Assembly: GCA_009785525.1 (NCBI GenBank)
Contig: WQWC01000002.1
Span: forward strand, 60,814 to 124,813
Direction: 5' to 3'
Length of the DNA stretch: 64,000 nucleotides
Source of the DNA: Oscillospiraceae bacterium
GTDB lineage: Bacteria; Bacillota; Clostridia; Oscillospirales; Oscillospiraceae
Part shown: in pieces, positions 1-9,049 of the stretch
How the letters are laid out: each line of letters begins with the position of its first letter
Position numbering within the stretch: position 1 is the first letter of the stretch
The notes under the pieces: generated by a model
What the model was told of the DNA's origin: nothing
What the model saw: only the letters and a program-made list of their open reading frames with translations
Databases searched by the model: none
Translations under genes and position numbers: made by a program

Positions 1-43
1 ATTATCCGCGGGCGCACAGTGTGCGCCCCTACGGGGGGACGAA

Positions 44-185
44 GAACCACCCCGCCCCTATGGGGCACCCCTCCACGGGAGGGGAATTTTTGTAGGGCGC
101 GGCAACCTGACGCGCCGTGTGTATCGCGTTCCTAATTCCCCTCCTTTGGAGGGGTTGGCGGCGAAGCCGACGGGGTGGTTTGTGC
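44..185. repeat. Composite palindromic repeat, family B (AACCACCCCGCC ... GGCG/ACGGGGTGGTTT)
   Basis: Terminal inverted repeat accaccccgcccc...gacggggtggttt with internal ggaggggaatt / aattcccctcc; second copy at 57664-57780. Confidence 0.7.
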
Positions 186-367
186 GACACGCCGCGGTAC
201 AATTACCGCAAATCCAACACGGGGCACAGAGGACTGCGTCCCCTATACGGTCAACGCATAAGTGTCCGGGTCATCCCCGCCCATGTAGGGGCGACCGTCC
301 CGGTCGCCCGCGGGCACACTGCGTGCGCCCCTACACAGTTTGCAGTAATGGTATTATGGGATGTCCC

Positions 368-2707
368 CTAACTCCGCTCCGCTATGAATATTGACGCGCG
401 GCTTTGTATAACCCTTGCGGCATCCTGAGCGGTTCTTCGGCCGCTAAAGAAGTCGGCCGCGCCTTCGGTGATTATGTCCATCAGATCCTGGTCATGGTTG
501 AATGTCCCGGAGACTGAGTCTATAAGCTCCATTATCTGGTCAATGTCTTGCTGGGTTGACGCGTATATATTTATCGACATGGTACCCCAACCCATGCCCC
601 AAACCGAAATCTCGACTTTATTGCCGTCCTCGTCGATGTAGTAATGTTCAATCGTCATGGCGTCTTCAACTCTTTCATCGAACACGGCCCTATTTGTCGG
701 GAAGTTCCACTGTACATTCTCACGCTGCCACTCTTCGGTAAGTATCGTACGTACGAACGCCCAAGCACCGTCCGGGTCGGACGCTCTGCTGGTTATCGCA
801 AGCCCCGTGCCGGTTTCCAGCACGTGACCGCTTCTGCTCGCGGTCGGGAACCCTTTGAACACTATGTCCCCGCCGAACGTTGCCCTATCCATCTGTATGC
901 GTTGAAAATCATTGACCCACGTAGTCTGCATTATCTGCCGGCCTTCGCCGATCAAATCATCCATCTCCATCATCATATCGCGCCGGGTGTCCATTTCAAA
1001 ATCCCAATCAAACTCATCCGGGAATGTATACGCAAACTCAAGAAGCTGGACAAACTCGTCACTGTCAAAATGGGTCGTTCCCGCTGCCCAGTCAACGTGT
1101 TCGTTTATAGTCATCATAACGAACTGCATCAGGAAACTTTCTCTGGTGAAGCCCATGCCCAGCGGCATATCTGCCTGGGGATTGTTCTGCAGTACCTGCC
1201 TGAACTCGTTCATGTTCCAGCCCATATTCGGCCCCAAGACCGCAGGATTACCGACCAGGGTGGATACGGCGAAGTTCGGGAATACCTTATAAAGCCCGCC
1301 ATTGACCTCGGTCACGCTGAACACGCTTTCAATAAAGTCACCTCTGTTAAGCACCGGATCCGCGTCAATAAACTGATATAAGTCCACAAGCAACCCCCGG
1401 GCAACGTATTGGTTGAATGGCAGGTCTCTCGACAAATTCAGGATATCGGGTACCCTGCCGGCGATAAGCTCTGTCGTCAGTCTGGTAAACCCGGCCTGCC
1501 AGTCATCCGCGGTGGCGAACTCCATAAAGTCGGTCACCTCTATGCGGTACGTAGGATTTGTTCTGTTGAATTGTATGATAGCGCCGCGCAGCTGCCAGTC
1601 CAGCCCGACTGTCGCCATCGTGATTATCGTTCTCGGCGGAAGACTGTCGTAAGGCACTCGCGTGAGTATAATAATCTCAAAGCGCGACTCCCCTGTCGTT
1701 CTGTTCCATGAACGGTTGGTGACCAGCACCCGCCCGTCCGGCAGGATTACTATGTTCTCCAATCCGTCACCGTGAATGTCACTGCCAATCCAGCTGAGTA
1801 GTCTGACACTCTCGCCCGTGTCTGCTTCAACCCCGGACAGGCCAATCCCGTCGTCGAAAATAACGCTGTGCACGCCGTCTCCCGTGAAAACAGTACGTGC
1901 GTTAAACGGTATTTCTATATTTTCGCCAAAGCCTCTGGACGCAAAATCTATCGTCCGCAGTCTGCGTCCGCTTTCCACCCACTCGGAAAATGCGATGGAG
2001 CCATCCGGCAATCTGACAAGCTGCTCAATCCAACTATCAACCTCAAGCCGGAACAGCGACCGACCGGTGTTGTCCAGCACATAAATCGCGCCGTCGGTAG
2101 CTACATAGATGTTGCCGTGCCCGTCAATATTAAACGTCCTGAGGAAAAAATGCGGGTCATTAGTCAGGTCGCTGACGTCTGTCGACAAAAGCTCCGACCC
2201 GGTGTTGTCCAGCTTGCGCAGCATCATTACACTTCCGATTTCATAGTGGAACTCCCACATTTCCCATTCTTCCCCATCGAAGTCTTCCGGCACATCCAAA
2301 CCCCAGAAGGATCCACTTTCGGCAACCCAGATGTTCCCTCCGTCATCAACGCGTATGGCATTTATGCCCACACCGCCCATGGCGCCTTCCGGCGGTTCTG
2401 GCGGGGTGTAGTTTGGCAGTTCCGTAAAGTTTGTGCCGTCAATATTCACGGCAAAGAGTGAATTCGCGGAAGTTCCGGCCTCTTCATCAAAAACCCAAGA
2501 TGAAAAATAAAGTCTGCCGTTGGAATACGCGAGGTTGTCCATGCTTGTGATACCGTCCGGGAGCGTTACATATTCCGGCACGAAAACGAATTCCGGCGTC
2601 TCCGCCAGGCCGTCGTCGGCATCGCTCCTTCCGCAGCCTGCCAGTGCCAAAACAAGCATTATCGCCGCCATTGTCGCGGCTATTGTACGTTTTAAATTCT
2701 TCTTCAA
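368..2707 (-). CDS. Extracellular solute-binding lipoprotein with N-terminal beta-propeller-like region and C-terminal family 1 SBP-like domain
   Basis: Lipobox signal MKKNLKRTIAATMAAIMLVLALAGCG; repeated propeller-like segments (GNIWVAES, GNIYVATDGAIYVLD, LPDGSIAFSE, LPDGRVLVTN); C-terminal SBP-like pattern (ATVGLDWQLRGAIIQFNRTNPTYRIEVTDF...). Confidence 0.8.
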   Translation of the reverse strand: MKKNLKRTIAATMAAIMLVLALAGCGRSDADDGLAETPEFVFVPEYVTLPDGITSMDNLAYSNGRLYFSSWVFDEEAGTSANSLFAVNIDGTNFTELPNYTPPEPPEGAMGGVGINAIRVDDGGNIWVAESGSFWGLDVPEDFDGEEWEMWEFHYEIGSVMMLRKLDNTGSELLSTDVSDLTNDPHFFLRTFNIDGHGNIYVATDGAIYVLDNTGRSLFRLEVDSWIEQLVRLPDGSIAFSEWVESGRRLRTIDFASRGFGENIEIPFNARTVFTGDGVHSVIFDDGIGLSGVEADTGESVRLLSWIGSDIHGDGLENIVILPDGRVLVTNRSWNRTTGESRFEIIILTRVPYDSLPPRTIITMATVGLDWQLRGAIIQFNRTNPTYRIEVTDFMEFATADDWQAGFTRLTTELIAGRVPDILNLSRDLPFNQYVARGLLVDLYQFIDADPVLNRGDFIESVFSVTEVNGGLYKVFPNFAVSTLVGNPAVLGPNMGWNMNEFRQVLQNNPQADMPLGMGFTRESFLMQFVMMTINEHVDWAAGTTHFDSDEFVQLLEFAYTFPDEFDWDFEMDTRRDMMMEMDDLIGEGRQIMQTTWVNDFQRIQMDRATFGGDIVFKGFPTASRSGHVLETGTGLAITSRASDPDGAWAFVRTILTEEWQRENVQWNFPTNRAVFDERVEDAMTIEHYYIDEDGNKVEISVWGMGWGTMSINIYASTQQDIDQIMELIDSVSGTFNHDQDLMDIITEGAADFFSGRRTAQDAARVIQSRASIFIAERS

Positions 2708-2783
2708 AATTATCTCTCCTCATACTAAATCACGAATAAAAAATGGCTTGTCGCTCACTTTTGACATTCATCGTAGCATCATC

Positions 2784-2853
2784 TTATTATGAAGTTATTA
2801 AGACAAACAAAGTCATTTTATTACGAATTTATTAAAAGTGACAAGTCATTTTA
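2784..2853. repeat. Two imperfect ~36-bp tandem direct repeats in the 5' leader of the solute-binding protein gene
   Basis: ttattatgaagttattaagacaaacaaagtcatttta / ttattacgaatttattaaaagtgacaagtcatttta. Confidence 0.6.
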
Positions 2854-2917
2854 AATGTATGACGAAAAAGGCGGGCTTTATGTTCCGTCTTTTTTGCGGA
2901 ATTTCCGTATGTGTGTT

Positions 2918-2946
2918 ATTTTAGCATATCTTGTGTCTGTTTTCAA
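2918..2946 (-). promoter_or_regulatory. Predicted sigma-A promoter TTGAAA-17-TAAAAT for the solute-binding protein gene
   Basis: Reverse complement reads TTGAAA ACAGACACAAGATATGC TAAAAT; implies a ~200-nt leader. Confidence 0.5.
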
Positions 2947-3040
2947 TAGTTAAAGGAAAAAACGCAATATTTGGATGAACCCGTCACGTCAGTTACAAAT
3001 CATCCGCCGCCTGGCACGTGCTTGTTGTTGATTCGACCCT

Positions 3041-3092
3041 GTAGGGGACGTCGTACCGACGTCCTGCGGGCGACCGAGACGGTCTCCCCTAC
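3041..3092. repeat. Dispersed palindromic repeat, family A (GTAGGGG...CCCCTAC)
   Basis: gtaggggacgtcgtaccgacgtcctgcgggcgaccgagacggtctcccctac. Confidence 0.75.
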
Positions 3093-3240
3093 AACGTAAA
3101 AGCAAAAACATCCTTTACAGCTCACAACCTACGGTCGGCGGGTGTTTTGTACCCCGCTTCCATATTTCTGCGTTTTTTTCACAACATATAGCGTATCATA
3201 GTCGCAACAATACTATATATTGCTAAAGGAGCAACGGATA

Positions 3241-4071
3241 ATGCAATTTATAAGGAAACGCGGACTGTATGAGGCAAGCCGGATAATCTATCTGCCGATA
3301 AGCGAGATATCGGCAAATCCAGATCAGCCAAGGCGGCGTATGGATACCGGGGAAATACAGAAGCTGTCTGAGAGTATTGAGAAATACGGCGTACTCCAGC
3401 CGCTGTCCGTCAGGCGGCTCGGGCGGGGGTATGAGCTACTGTCGGGCGAACGCCGAATGCGCGCGGCAATGCTGGCGGGACTCAGTGAGGTTCCGTGCGT
3501 TATAATGGATGTGAACACGCGCGAATCGGCGGTTCTGATGCTTGTGGAGAATCTGCTGCGGCGGGACTTGGATTTTATTGAGGAAGCGCGCGGTCTCTCC
3601 CGCCTTGTGAACATGTACGGCTACAGTCAGGAAGAGGCCGCTCGGCTGGTCGGACTGACTCAGCCGACTGTCGCGAATAAACTGCGGCTTTTGAAAATGC
3701 CGCCGGCGTTGCTCTTGACAATCCGCGAGGCAGGATTGTCGGAACGGCACGCCCGCGCATTGCTGCGCCTGGATGGTGAGGAAGACATGACCAAAGTCTT
3801 GGAAGCGGTGATAAAGCGGGACTTAAACGTGGCGAAAACGGAGAGTTTTATTGAGGATTTTTTGACGAATGCGCAAAATCCAGCGCTTGCGGATACTCCG
3901 CCCGCCGAGGCACCGCAGCAGAAATCCGTTTACGTCATCCGCGACCCCCGGCTTCTGGTGAACTCCATAGCACGCGGAGTAAAACTGCTGCGTAAATCCG
4001 GAGTTCAGGTAGAGATGACGCAGCAAGAAACGGAATCCTCGATTGTACTTACGGTGACTATACCGAAGTAA
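3241..4071 (+). CDS. ParB/Noc-like (ParB/RepB/Spo0J family) DNA-binding protein
   Basis: NPDQPRRRMD, GERRMRAAMLAG, ENLLRRDLDFIEEARG and HTH YSQEEAARLVGLTQPTVANKLRLLKM motifs. Confidence 0.88.
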   Translation: MQFIRKRGLYEASRIIYLPISEISANPDQPRRRMDTGEIQKLSESIEKYGVLQPLSVRRLGRGYELLSGERRMRAAMLAGLSEVPCVIMDVNTRESAVLMLVENLLRRDLDFIEEARGLSRLVNMYGYSQEEAARLVGLTQPTVANKLRLLKMPPALLLTIREAGLSERHARALLRLDGEEDMTKVLEAVIKRDLNVAKTESFIEDFLTNAQNPALADTPPAEAPQQKSVYVIRDPRLLVNSIARGVKLLRKSGVQVEMTQQETESSIVLTVTIPK

Positions 4072-4096
4072 GATAGTGTGGCGTTGAATAAAACAA

Positions 4097-4125
4097 TTGA
4101 TTGCGTATCATAACTATGATACAAT
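4097..4125 (+). promoter_or_regulatory. TA promoter TTGATT-17-TACAAT with embedded palindromic operator GTATCATA-AC-TATGATAC (4105-4122)
   Basis: Perfect 8-bp inverted repeat in the -35/-10 spacer upstream of the Phd/ParE genes. Confidence 0.65.
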
Positions 4126-4237
4126 GATTTAAGATCGTTTCGCTCACGTGAGGCGGCGGAACTTCGCTAGTGTGATTCCCCTCCGAGAACGCCGCCGCAT
4201 TACGCAAGCGCGAAACATGATGAAAGAGGCTGATTAT

Positions 4238-4507
4238 ATGTTAAATGTCCATGTGCGCCCGGTGCGGGATTTGCGGAACAATTATCCGGAACTGGCTGAA
4301 ATAATTAAAAATAATGACCAGGTGATTATTACAAACAACGGCAGGGGTGAGGCGGTACTCATCAACATTGACGAATACGCCGCTTTTGAGGAATACACCC
4401 ACAAACGTTACGTTGCCGCAAAATTGGCCGAAGCCGAGGCCGAGGCCACCGACCCTGACACAAAACGCCTTTCCCATGAGGAATTCTGGCATACCTTTGA
4501 TCTATGA
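4238..4507 (+). CDS. Phd/YefM-family antitoxin
   Basis: VRPVRDLRNNYPELAEIIKNNDQVIITNNGRGEAVLINIDEYAAFEE pattern; overlaps the toxin start. Confidence 0.85.
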   Translation: MLNVHVRPVRDLRNNYPELAEIIKNNDQVIITNNGRGEAVLINIDEYAAFEEYTHKRYVAAKLAEAEAEATDPDTKRLSHEEFWHTFDL

Positions 4508-4800
4508 AATATAAAGCTGTCTATTTGGCACTGGCACTGAAAGACGTCTCGGAAATAAATAGCTATCTGTCGCGGTTTTATCCTGACACCCCGGCAAAGT
4601 TTTTGTCTGCGTTGAAGACACACATTGAGAATCTTTGCGGCAATCCCTTTGTTTACGCAGAGCATGATGGCAATAAGGCTTACCGAAAAATGGTGGTCCT
4701 TGATTATCTTGTGTTTTATAAAGTGTTTGCGCCGGAGGGCATAATCGAAATACACCGCGTCCTTTACGGCATGAGGGATATCAAAGCATATATCCCGTGA
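4504..4800 (+). CDS. RelE/ParE-family toxin
   Basis: YKAVYLALALKDVSEINSYLSRFY...NPFVYAEHDGNKAYRKMVVLDYLVFYKV...IHRVLYGMRDI; 4-nt overlap with antitoxin. Confidence 0.85.
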   Translation: MKYKAVYLALALKDVSEINSYLSRFYPDTPAKFLSALKTHIENLCGNPFVYAEHDGNKAYRKMVVLDYLVFYKVFAPEGIIEIHRVLYGMRDIKAYIP

Positions 4801-4925
4801 GTTTGTTGTCTCTCATAGCCACCGTTCACAATGGCCATCGTGTCAAATCCGCTAAATCCACTATTGATTATTACCTTTTGATGGTGTATAATTTTTCTAC
4901 AAAAATAAACGGAAGGGACTCTGAT

Positions 4926-5870
4926 ATGGAAGTTTCCAAATTCACTGAATATCGTCGCAAAGTGGTAGACAATTGCTCAAAAGTCATCGTCGGCAAGGAG
5001 GAATCTATTTTTCTTGTACTGATATGCTTCATCTGCTCCGGCCATGTGCTGCTTGAAGATGTGCCCGGCACCGGAAAAACTATGCTGTTACGGGCGTTTG
5101 CCAAAACAATCGGCGGGGATTTCAAGCGCGTACAGTTCACACCGGATCTTTTGCCGTCTGATCTGACCGGAATCCACTTTTTTAACCAAAAATTAAGTGA
5201 ATTTGAGTTCCGCCCCGGTCCGCTGTTCACAAATGTCGTGCTGGCGGACGAAATCAACCGCGCCACGCCGCGCACGCAATCAAGCCTGTTGGAAGCGATG
5301 GAAGAGCGGCAGGTCAGCGTTGACGGGACCACTTTCCCGCTGCAATCACCATTTATGGTCATGGCCACGCAGAACCCGTTGGAATCTTACGGTACATTCC
5401 CATTGCCGGAGGCACAGACGGATAGGTTCTTTATGCGCCTGTCTCTGGGATATATGACGCGGGAGCAGGAGATATCTGTTCTGTCCCGCGTTTCAACTAT
5501 TGATATTGTCGAAAGTCTCGCACAAGTCGTGACTGATGATGAAACGGAATATGTCCGCAATCATTTCCCCAATGTCAAGGTAACGGATGATGTGGTGGGG
5601 TATATCATGGATATAATTGAGGCAACGCGTAATGAAAGCCGCTTTATCTCCGGTGCTTCCACCAGGGGCGGCATGGCGCTTTACAAAGCCTCGCAAGTCT
5701 GCGCCGCCATGAATGGGCGGGATTATTGCCTGCCTGAAGATGTCCGGTTCGTCGCGCCGCATATCCTCGCGCACAGGCTGAACACAGGCGGCGGCGTGGG
5801 CGGGGAATCCACTTCCGACGCGATTAACAGGATTATCAACAAGGCAACGGTGCCGCTGGAAGACTCGTAA
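4926..5870 (+). CDS. MoxR-family AAA+ ATPase
   Basis: Walker A EDVPGTGKT, FTPDLLPSDLTG, LADEINRATPRTQSSLLEAMEERQV, ATQNPLE..GTFPLPEAQ.DRF. Confidence 0.95.
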   Translation: MEVSKFTEYRRKVVDNCSKVIVGKEESIFLVLICFICSGHVLLEDVPGTGKTMLLRAFAKTIGGDFKRVQFTPDLLPSDLTGIHFFNQKLSEFEFRPGPLFTNVVLADEINRATPRTQSSLLEAMEERQVSVDGTTFPLQSPFMVMATQNPLESYGTFPLPEAQTDRFFMRLSLGYMTREQEISVLSRVSTIDIVESLAQVVTDDETEYVRNHFPNVKVTDDVVGYIMDIIEATRNESRFISGASTRGGMALYKASQVCAAMNGRDYCLPEDVRFVAPHILAHRLNTGGGVGGESTSDAINRIINKATVPLEDS

Positions 5871-5962
5871 GGGATGATTTCAGGGTACGGTGCGATATTG
5901 GCATCGCACCCTGCGGGGGCGGCAGAATGCCGCCCCTGCAACGAATACCCAGCCCCCGCCCC

Positions 5963-6006
5963 ACGTCCAAAGCCCCCTTCGCGAACGAAGGGGGAAGGGG
6001 GATGTC
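5963..6006. repeat. Dispersed palindromic repeat, family C (CCCCCTTCG...CGAAGGGGGAAGGGGGATGT)
   Basis: agcccccttcgcgaacgaagggggaagggggatgtc; related copies near 24186, 25312, 43968, 50391 and 51722. Confidence 0.65.
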
Positions 6007-6151
6007 TCCTGACGTATTACATTGCAGCAGATACGTATGCGGCTCGGCATGGTTGCCCACAGGCGGATTGCCATCCGACGCTACGGGATTTGGTTTTCCT
6101 ATTGCACCAGGGGATTAACCCAATCCCCGCAAATTGAAAGGCTTAAATCTT

Positions 6152-7240
6152 ATGATCATTTTATTAGGCATTCTCATAGTGGTGGCCGCTTTTTTTCAGT
6201 TCCGGGCGATGAGAAACGCGCTGAAAGGCATCGGTTACAGCACGCTATGCTCCAAATTGCTTGTAGAGCCGGACGAGCCGCTTGAAATGGTTACGACCAT
6301 TTCAAACACGTCCCGCCGATTTGTCCCATTTATAAAGCTTGACGAGGTTCTGCCGAGAGGGACAACCGTGCTGGATGAAACCATCCGCACAACCATTGAT
6401 ATCAAAGAGAATATCAGGCGCATGTCCTCGGCTTATATGATGCCGCGGAGTAAGCTGGAACGGCGGCTGCCGATATCCCTGCCGCGCAGGGGGCGGTATC
6501 TGTTCAGGGGCGCCGAACTCTCCGGCGGTGATTTCCTCGGCTGGAATGACGAAAAGCGGAGCTTCTTCGCGCTGAACGAGGTCGTGGTATATCCAAAAGC
6601 CGCCCCGGTGGATAATTTGGATAGCGTTCTCGGCGGTTTTCTCGGCGATGTATCGGTCAGGCGGTTTATTATGGAAGACCCTGTTTTAACTGTCGGTGCG
6701 CGTGAATACACAGGGCGCGAGCCGTTAAAACAGATATCCTGGACTCACAGCGCGAAAACAGCACGGATGATGGTAAAACAGTTCGATTATACGGTTGAAC
6801 CTGTCGTATCGGTAATGCTGGATGTTAACACCAAAAAGCACCTGGAGGAAAAAGAGCAGTTGATCGAAAATTGCTTTTCGCTTGCAAGAAGCGTGTGTCA
6901 GCTGCTGGAAAAAAAGGGCATCGCGTATGATTTTATAACAAACTCCACGACAGGCAATGCCCTTTCCTCATGGTCTTACATGGGTGAGGGGCTGGGAAGA
7001 GGGCATTTATTTTCGATACTGGAAGGACTTGGCAGGGCAACATATGATTGTATTGAATCTTTCGGGACGACAATTGAGAAAATGAAAAGACACCGTGAGG
7101 GTAATCGCTCCGTCATCATCATCACATCGGAGCGGGACGGCAATAAACATCAGGCAGCTCATCGTTTGCGGGAATTGACGGGCGGGTCGGTCACGTTTAT
7201 TTATGGAGAGGATATAGATGATATTTACAGCGGGTCTTAA
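6152..7240 (+). CDS. DUF58 domain protein
   Basis: RRGRYLFRGAELSGGDFLGW, GAREYTGREPLKQISWTHSAKT motifs; follows MoxR. Confidence 0.85.
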   Translation: MIILLGILIVVAAFFQFRAMRNALKGIGYSTLCSKLLVEPDEPLEMVTTISNTSRRFVPFIKLDEVLPRGTTVLDETIRTTIDIKENIRRMSSAYMMPRSKLERRLPISLPRRGRYLFRGAELSGGDFLGWNDEKRSFFALNEVVVYPKAAPVDNLDSVLGGFLGDVSVRRFIMEDPVLTVGAREYTGREPLKQISWTHSAKTARMMVKQFDYTVEPVVSVMLDVNTKKHLEEKEQLIENCFSLARSVCQLLEKKGIAYDFITNSTTGNALSSWSYMGEGLGRGHLFSILEGLGRATYDCIESFGTTIEKMKRHREGNRSVIIITSERDGNKHQAAHRLRELTGGSVTFIYGEDIDDIYSGS

Positions 7241-8423
7241 ACGGGTATGTGAAATCTGTTTTTACATGACTTTCGCGAATTTCTTCAGCTCACTGGCCGG
7301 CGGGTCTAACCTTTTTATCACCCTGCCGGTGTTTATACTGGTGGCGTTTTCAGCCGCTTGCCTTGCAGAGCGCGGGAAGATACGATATCTCACGATAGCG
7401 CCGCTTGCCTTGTGTTTTTTCATTGTGCCGCTGAGCATGGCAAATGTGATTGCGCTGGTTCCGGCGTGTATTTATATGATATTTGCGCTTCCTGGTCCGC
7501 GGCAAAGAGCCAGTCACTTTGAATATCTTAAAATGTTAAAAACATTTGCAATGATATTCTTTACGTATCTCCCTATCGCACTGTTTGTTGGCCAGCGGGC
7601 CGCGGTTGAAAACGGCTCTTTACTGTTTGCTATGACATGTTTTGTAGGCTCAGTAATATTACTGCGCATATTGCGCCATGAAGACGAGGTAATTAATGAG
7701 CGGCGCTTCAAGGCGCTGAACCTTATATATATCGCTGTGGTGGTGCTTATAGGGGTTGTGTTGAGCAATGAAATTCTTTTTTCCTTCGTCACAACAATTT
7801 TGGGCGCGTTTTTTCAAAATGTCATCGCACCCCCTATCTCGTTCCTTCTAACAGGCTTAGCAAGCCTGTTTACAAGACTTTTCGGCGGTATATATATAGA
7901 GGAAGAAGCGCTTGACGACATGGAAGTCTTCACCAATGAAGATTATGAGGATGCCGATATGTTCGCGTATGTCGAGCCTTTACCTGATATTGTCAATCAC
8001 ATTTTATCCGCCATTGTTATTTTGATTCTGGCGTATTTTATTATAAGAATTGTGAAAAGAGTAATTGAACGGTTTTCCGCTCACTTAGGGCGCCAAGGCT
8101 CACCCGAAACACGGATGCCAATCACAGGTGCCCACAACGAAATCACGCAAAACCAAAAACGCCGCGGTCGTCCGGACAATCCGGTGCGGGAGATATATTG
8201 CAAATTCTTAAATCTATGCAAAGACCGGGGCATGGAAATCAGGCCGCATATGACAAGCCATGACATACAGCACGAGGCTACAAATCATTTCCCTCGGCAG
8301 CAATTGAGCGGGTTCCGCGATATCTACATCAAAGTGCGTTATTCCGACATGGACTGCACTAAAGAGGATATCAAAAAGGCGAAAGATTTGTACGGGGAAA
8401 TAAGCCGGGGGAAGCCAGAATAA
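7218..8423 (+). CDS. Membrane protein with C-terminal DUF4129-like region, third gene of MoxR-DUF58 operon
   Basis: Multiple TM segments; C-terminal REIYCKFLNLCKDRGMEIRPHMTSHDI. Confidence 0.55.
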   Translation: MIFTAGLKRVCEICFYMTFANFFSSLAGGSNLFITLPVFILVAFSAACLAERGKIRYLTIAPLALCFFIVPLSMANVIALVPACIYMIFALPGPRQRASHFEYLKMLKTFAMIFFTYLPIALFVGQRAAVENGSLLFAMTCFVGSVILLRILRHEDEVINERRFKALNLIYIAVVVLIGVVLSNEILFSFVTTILGAFFQNVIAPPISFLLTGLASLFTRLFGGIYIEEEALDDMEVFTNEDYEDADMFAYVEPLPDIVNHILSAIVILILAYFIIRIVKRVIERFSAHLGRQGSPETRMPITGAHNEITQNQKRRGRPDNPVREIYCKFLNLCKDRGMEIRPHMTSHDIQHEATNHFPRQQLSGFRDIYIKVRYSDMDCTKEDIKKAKDLYGEISRGKPE

Positions 8424-8439
8424 AAATGCGTTAAATCTC

Positions 8440-8468
8440 GTAGGGGCGGCCTTTGGCCGTCCCTTTAC
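8440..8468. repeat. Dispersed palindromic repeat, family A (short)
   Basis: gtaggggcggcctttggccgtccctttac. Confidence 0.6.
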
Positions 8469-8551
8469 TTGCCCTATTTGCCCCATGGAATTATGCGCCC
8501 ATGGGGCGAATAAGGCATTGTCCTGCAATGTGCAGCGCCAGAAATGACCTT

Positions 8552-8609
8552 GTAGGGGCGAATGGCAATCCGCCCATGGTTCGGCAGGACGATTACCATC
8601 CGCCCCTAC
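8552..8609. repeat. Dispersed palindromic repeat, family A
   Basis: gtaggggcgaatggcaatccgcccatggttcggcaggacgattaccatccgcccctac. Confidence 0.75.
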
Positions 8610-8936
8610 GAAAATGCCGCATGTTACGCGGGACGCACGGGGTATCGCGCCCTACAAAAATGCGTACGATATCACGTAAAATAGATTGACATGAATATTC
8701 CAACCTGGTGCTGTGTACATAACATTTGTGGAAAAACCTGTGGAGAATGTGCAAAACCTATATGGCGGAACGAAAAATTTCCTGTGGGAAATATTTCTGC
8801 CGAATTTGAGCATTCATTTTACGATGAATATTTTCAGTTGGTTCAATATTATTTTACATATTCTTCACTTTCGGTTCATTACTCGATAGTAAAAGTGATA
8901 TATTAGCATTATTTGGACAATATAATTTATTATCAT

Positions 8937-9017
8937 GTTTCGCGGTTCCGCATTTCGGCGGAGAGCAGCTGAAAGCCGCTATACCGAAGCGGTTCCGTTG
9001 AAATGCGAGAACGAAAC
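8937..9017 (+). promoter_or_regulatory. Predicted highly structured leader or DNA palindrome upstream of htrA-like gene
   Basis: GTTTCG/CGAAAC outer stem, 13-bp stem 8949-8961 with 8995-9007, inner 7-bp hairpin 8974-8994; TATAAT at 8921-8926. Confidence 0.5.
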
Positions 9018-9049
9018 GATATGTATAATAGTCAAAAGGGGGACTCGCA

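Noticed and set aside
8453-8689. 78-aa ORF in the spacer after the DUF4129-like gene
   Set aside because: Translates the family A palindromic repeats; no RBS or conserved features.
8691-8906. 71-aa Cys-containing ORF MNIPTWCCVHNICGKTCGECAKP...
   Set aside because: AT-rich spacer with no clear RBS; more consistent with non-coding DnaA-box-like DNA.
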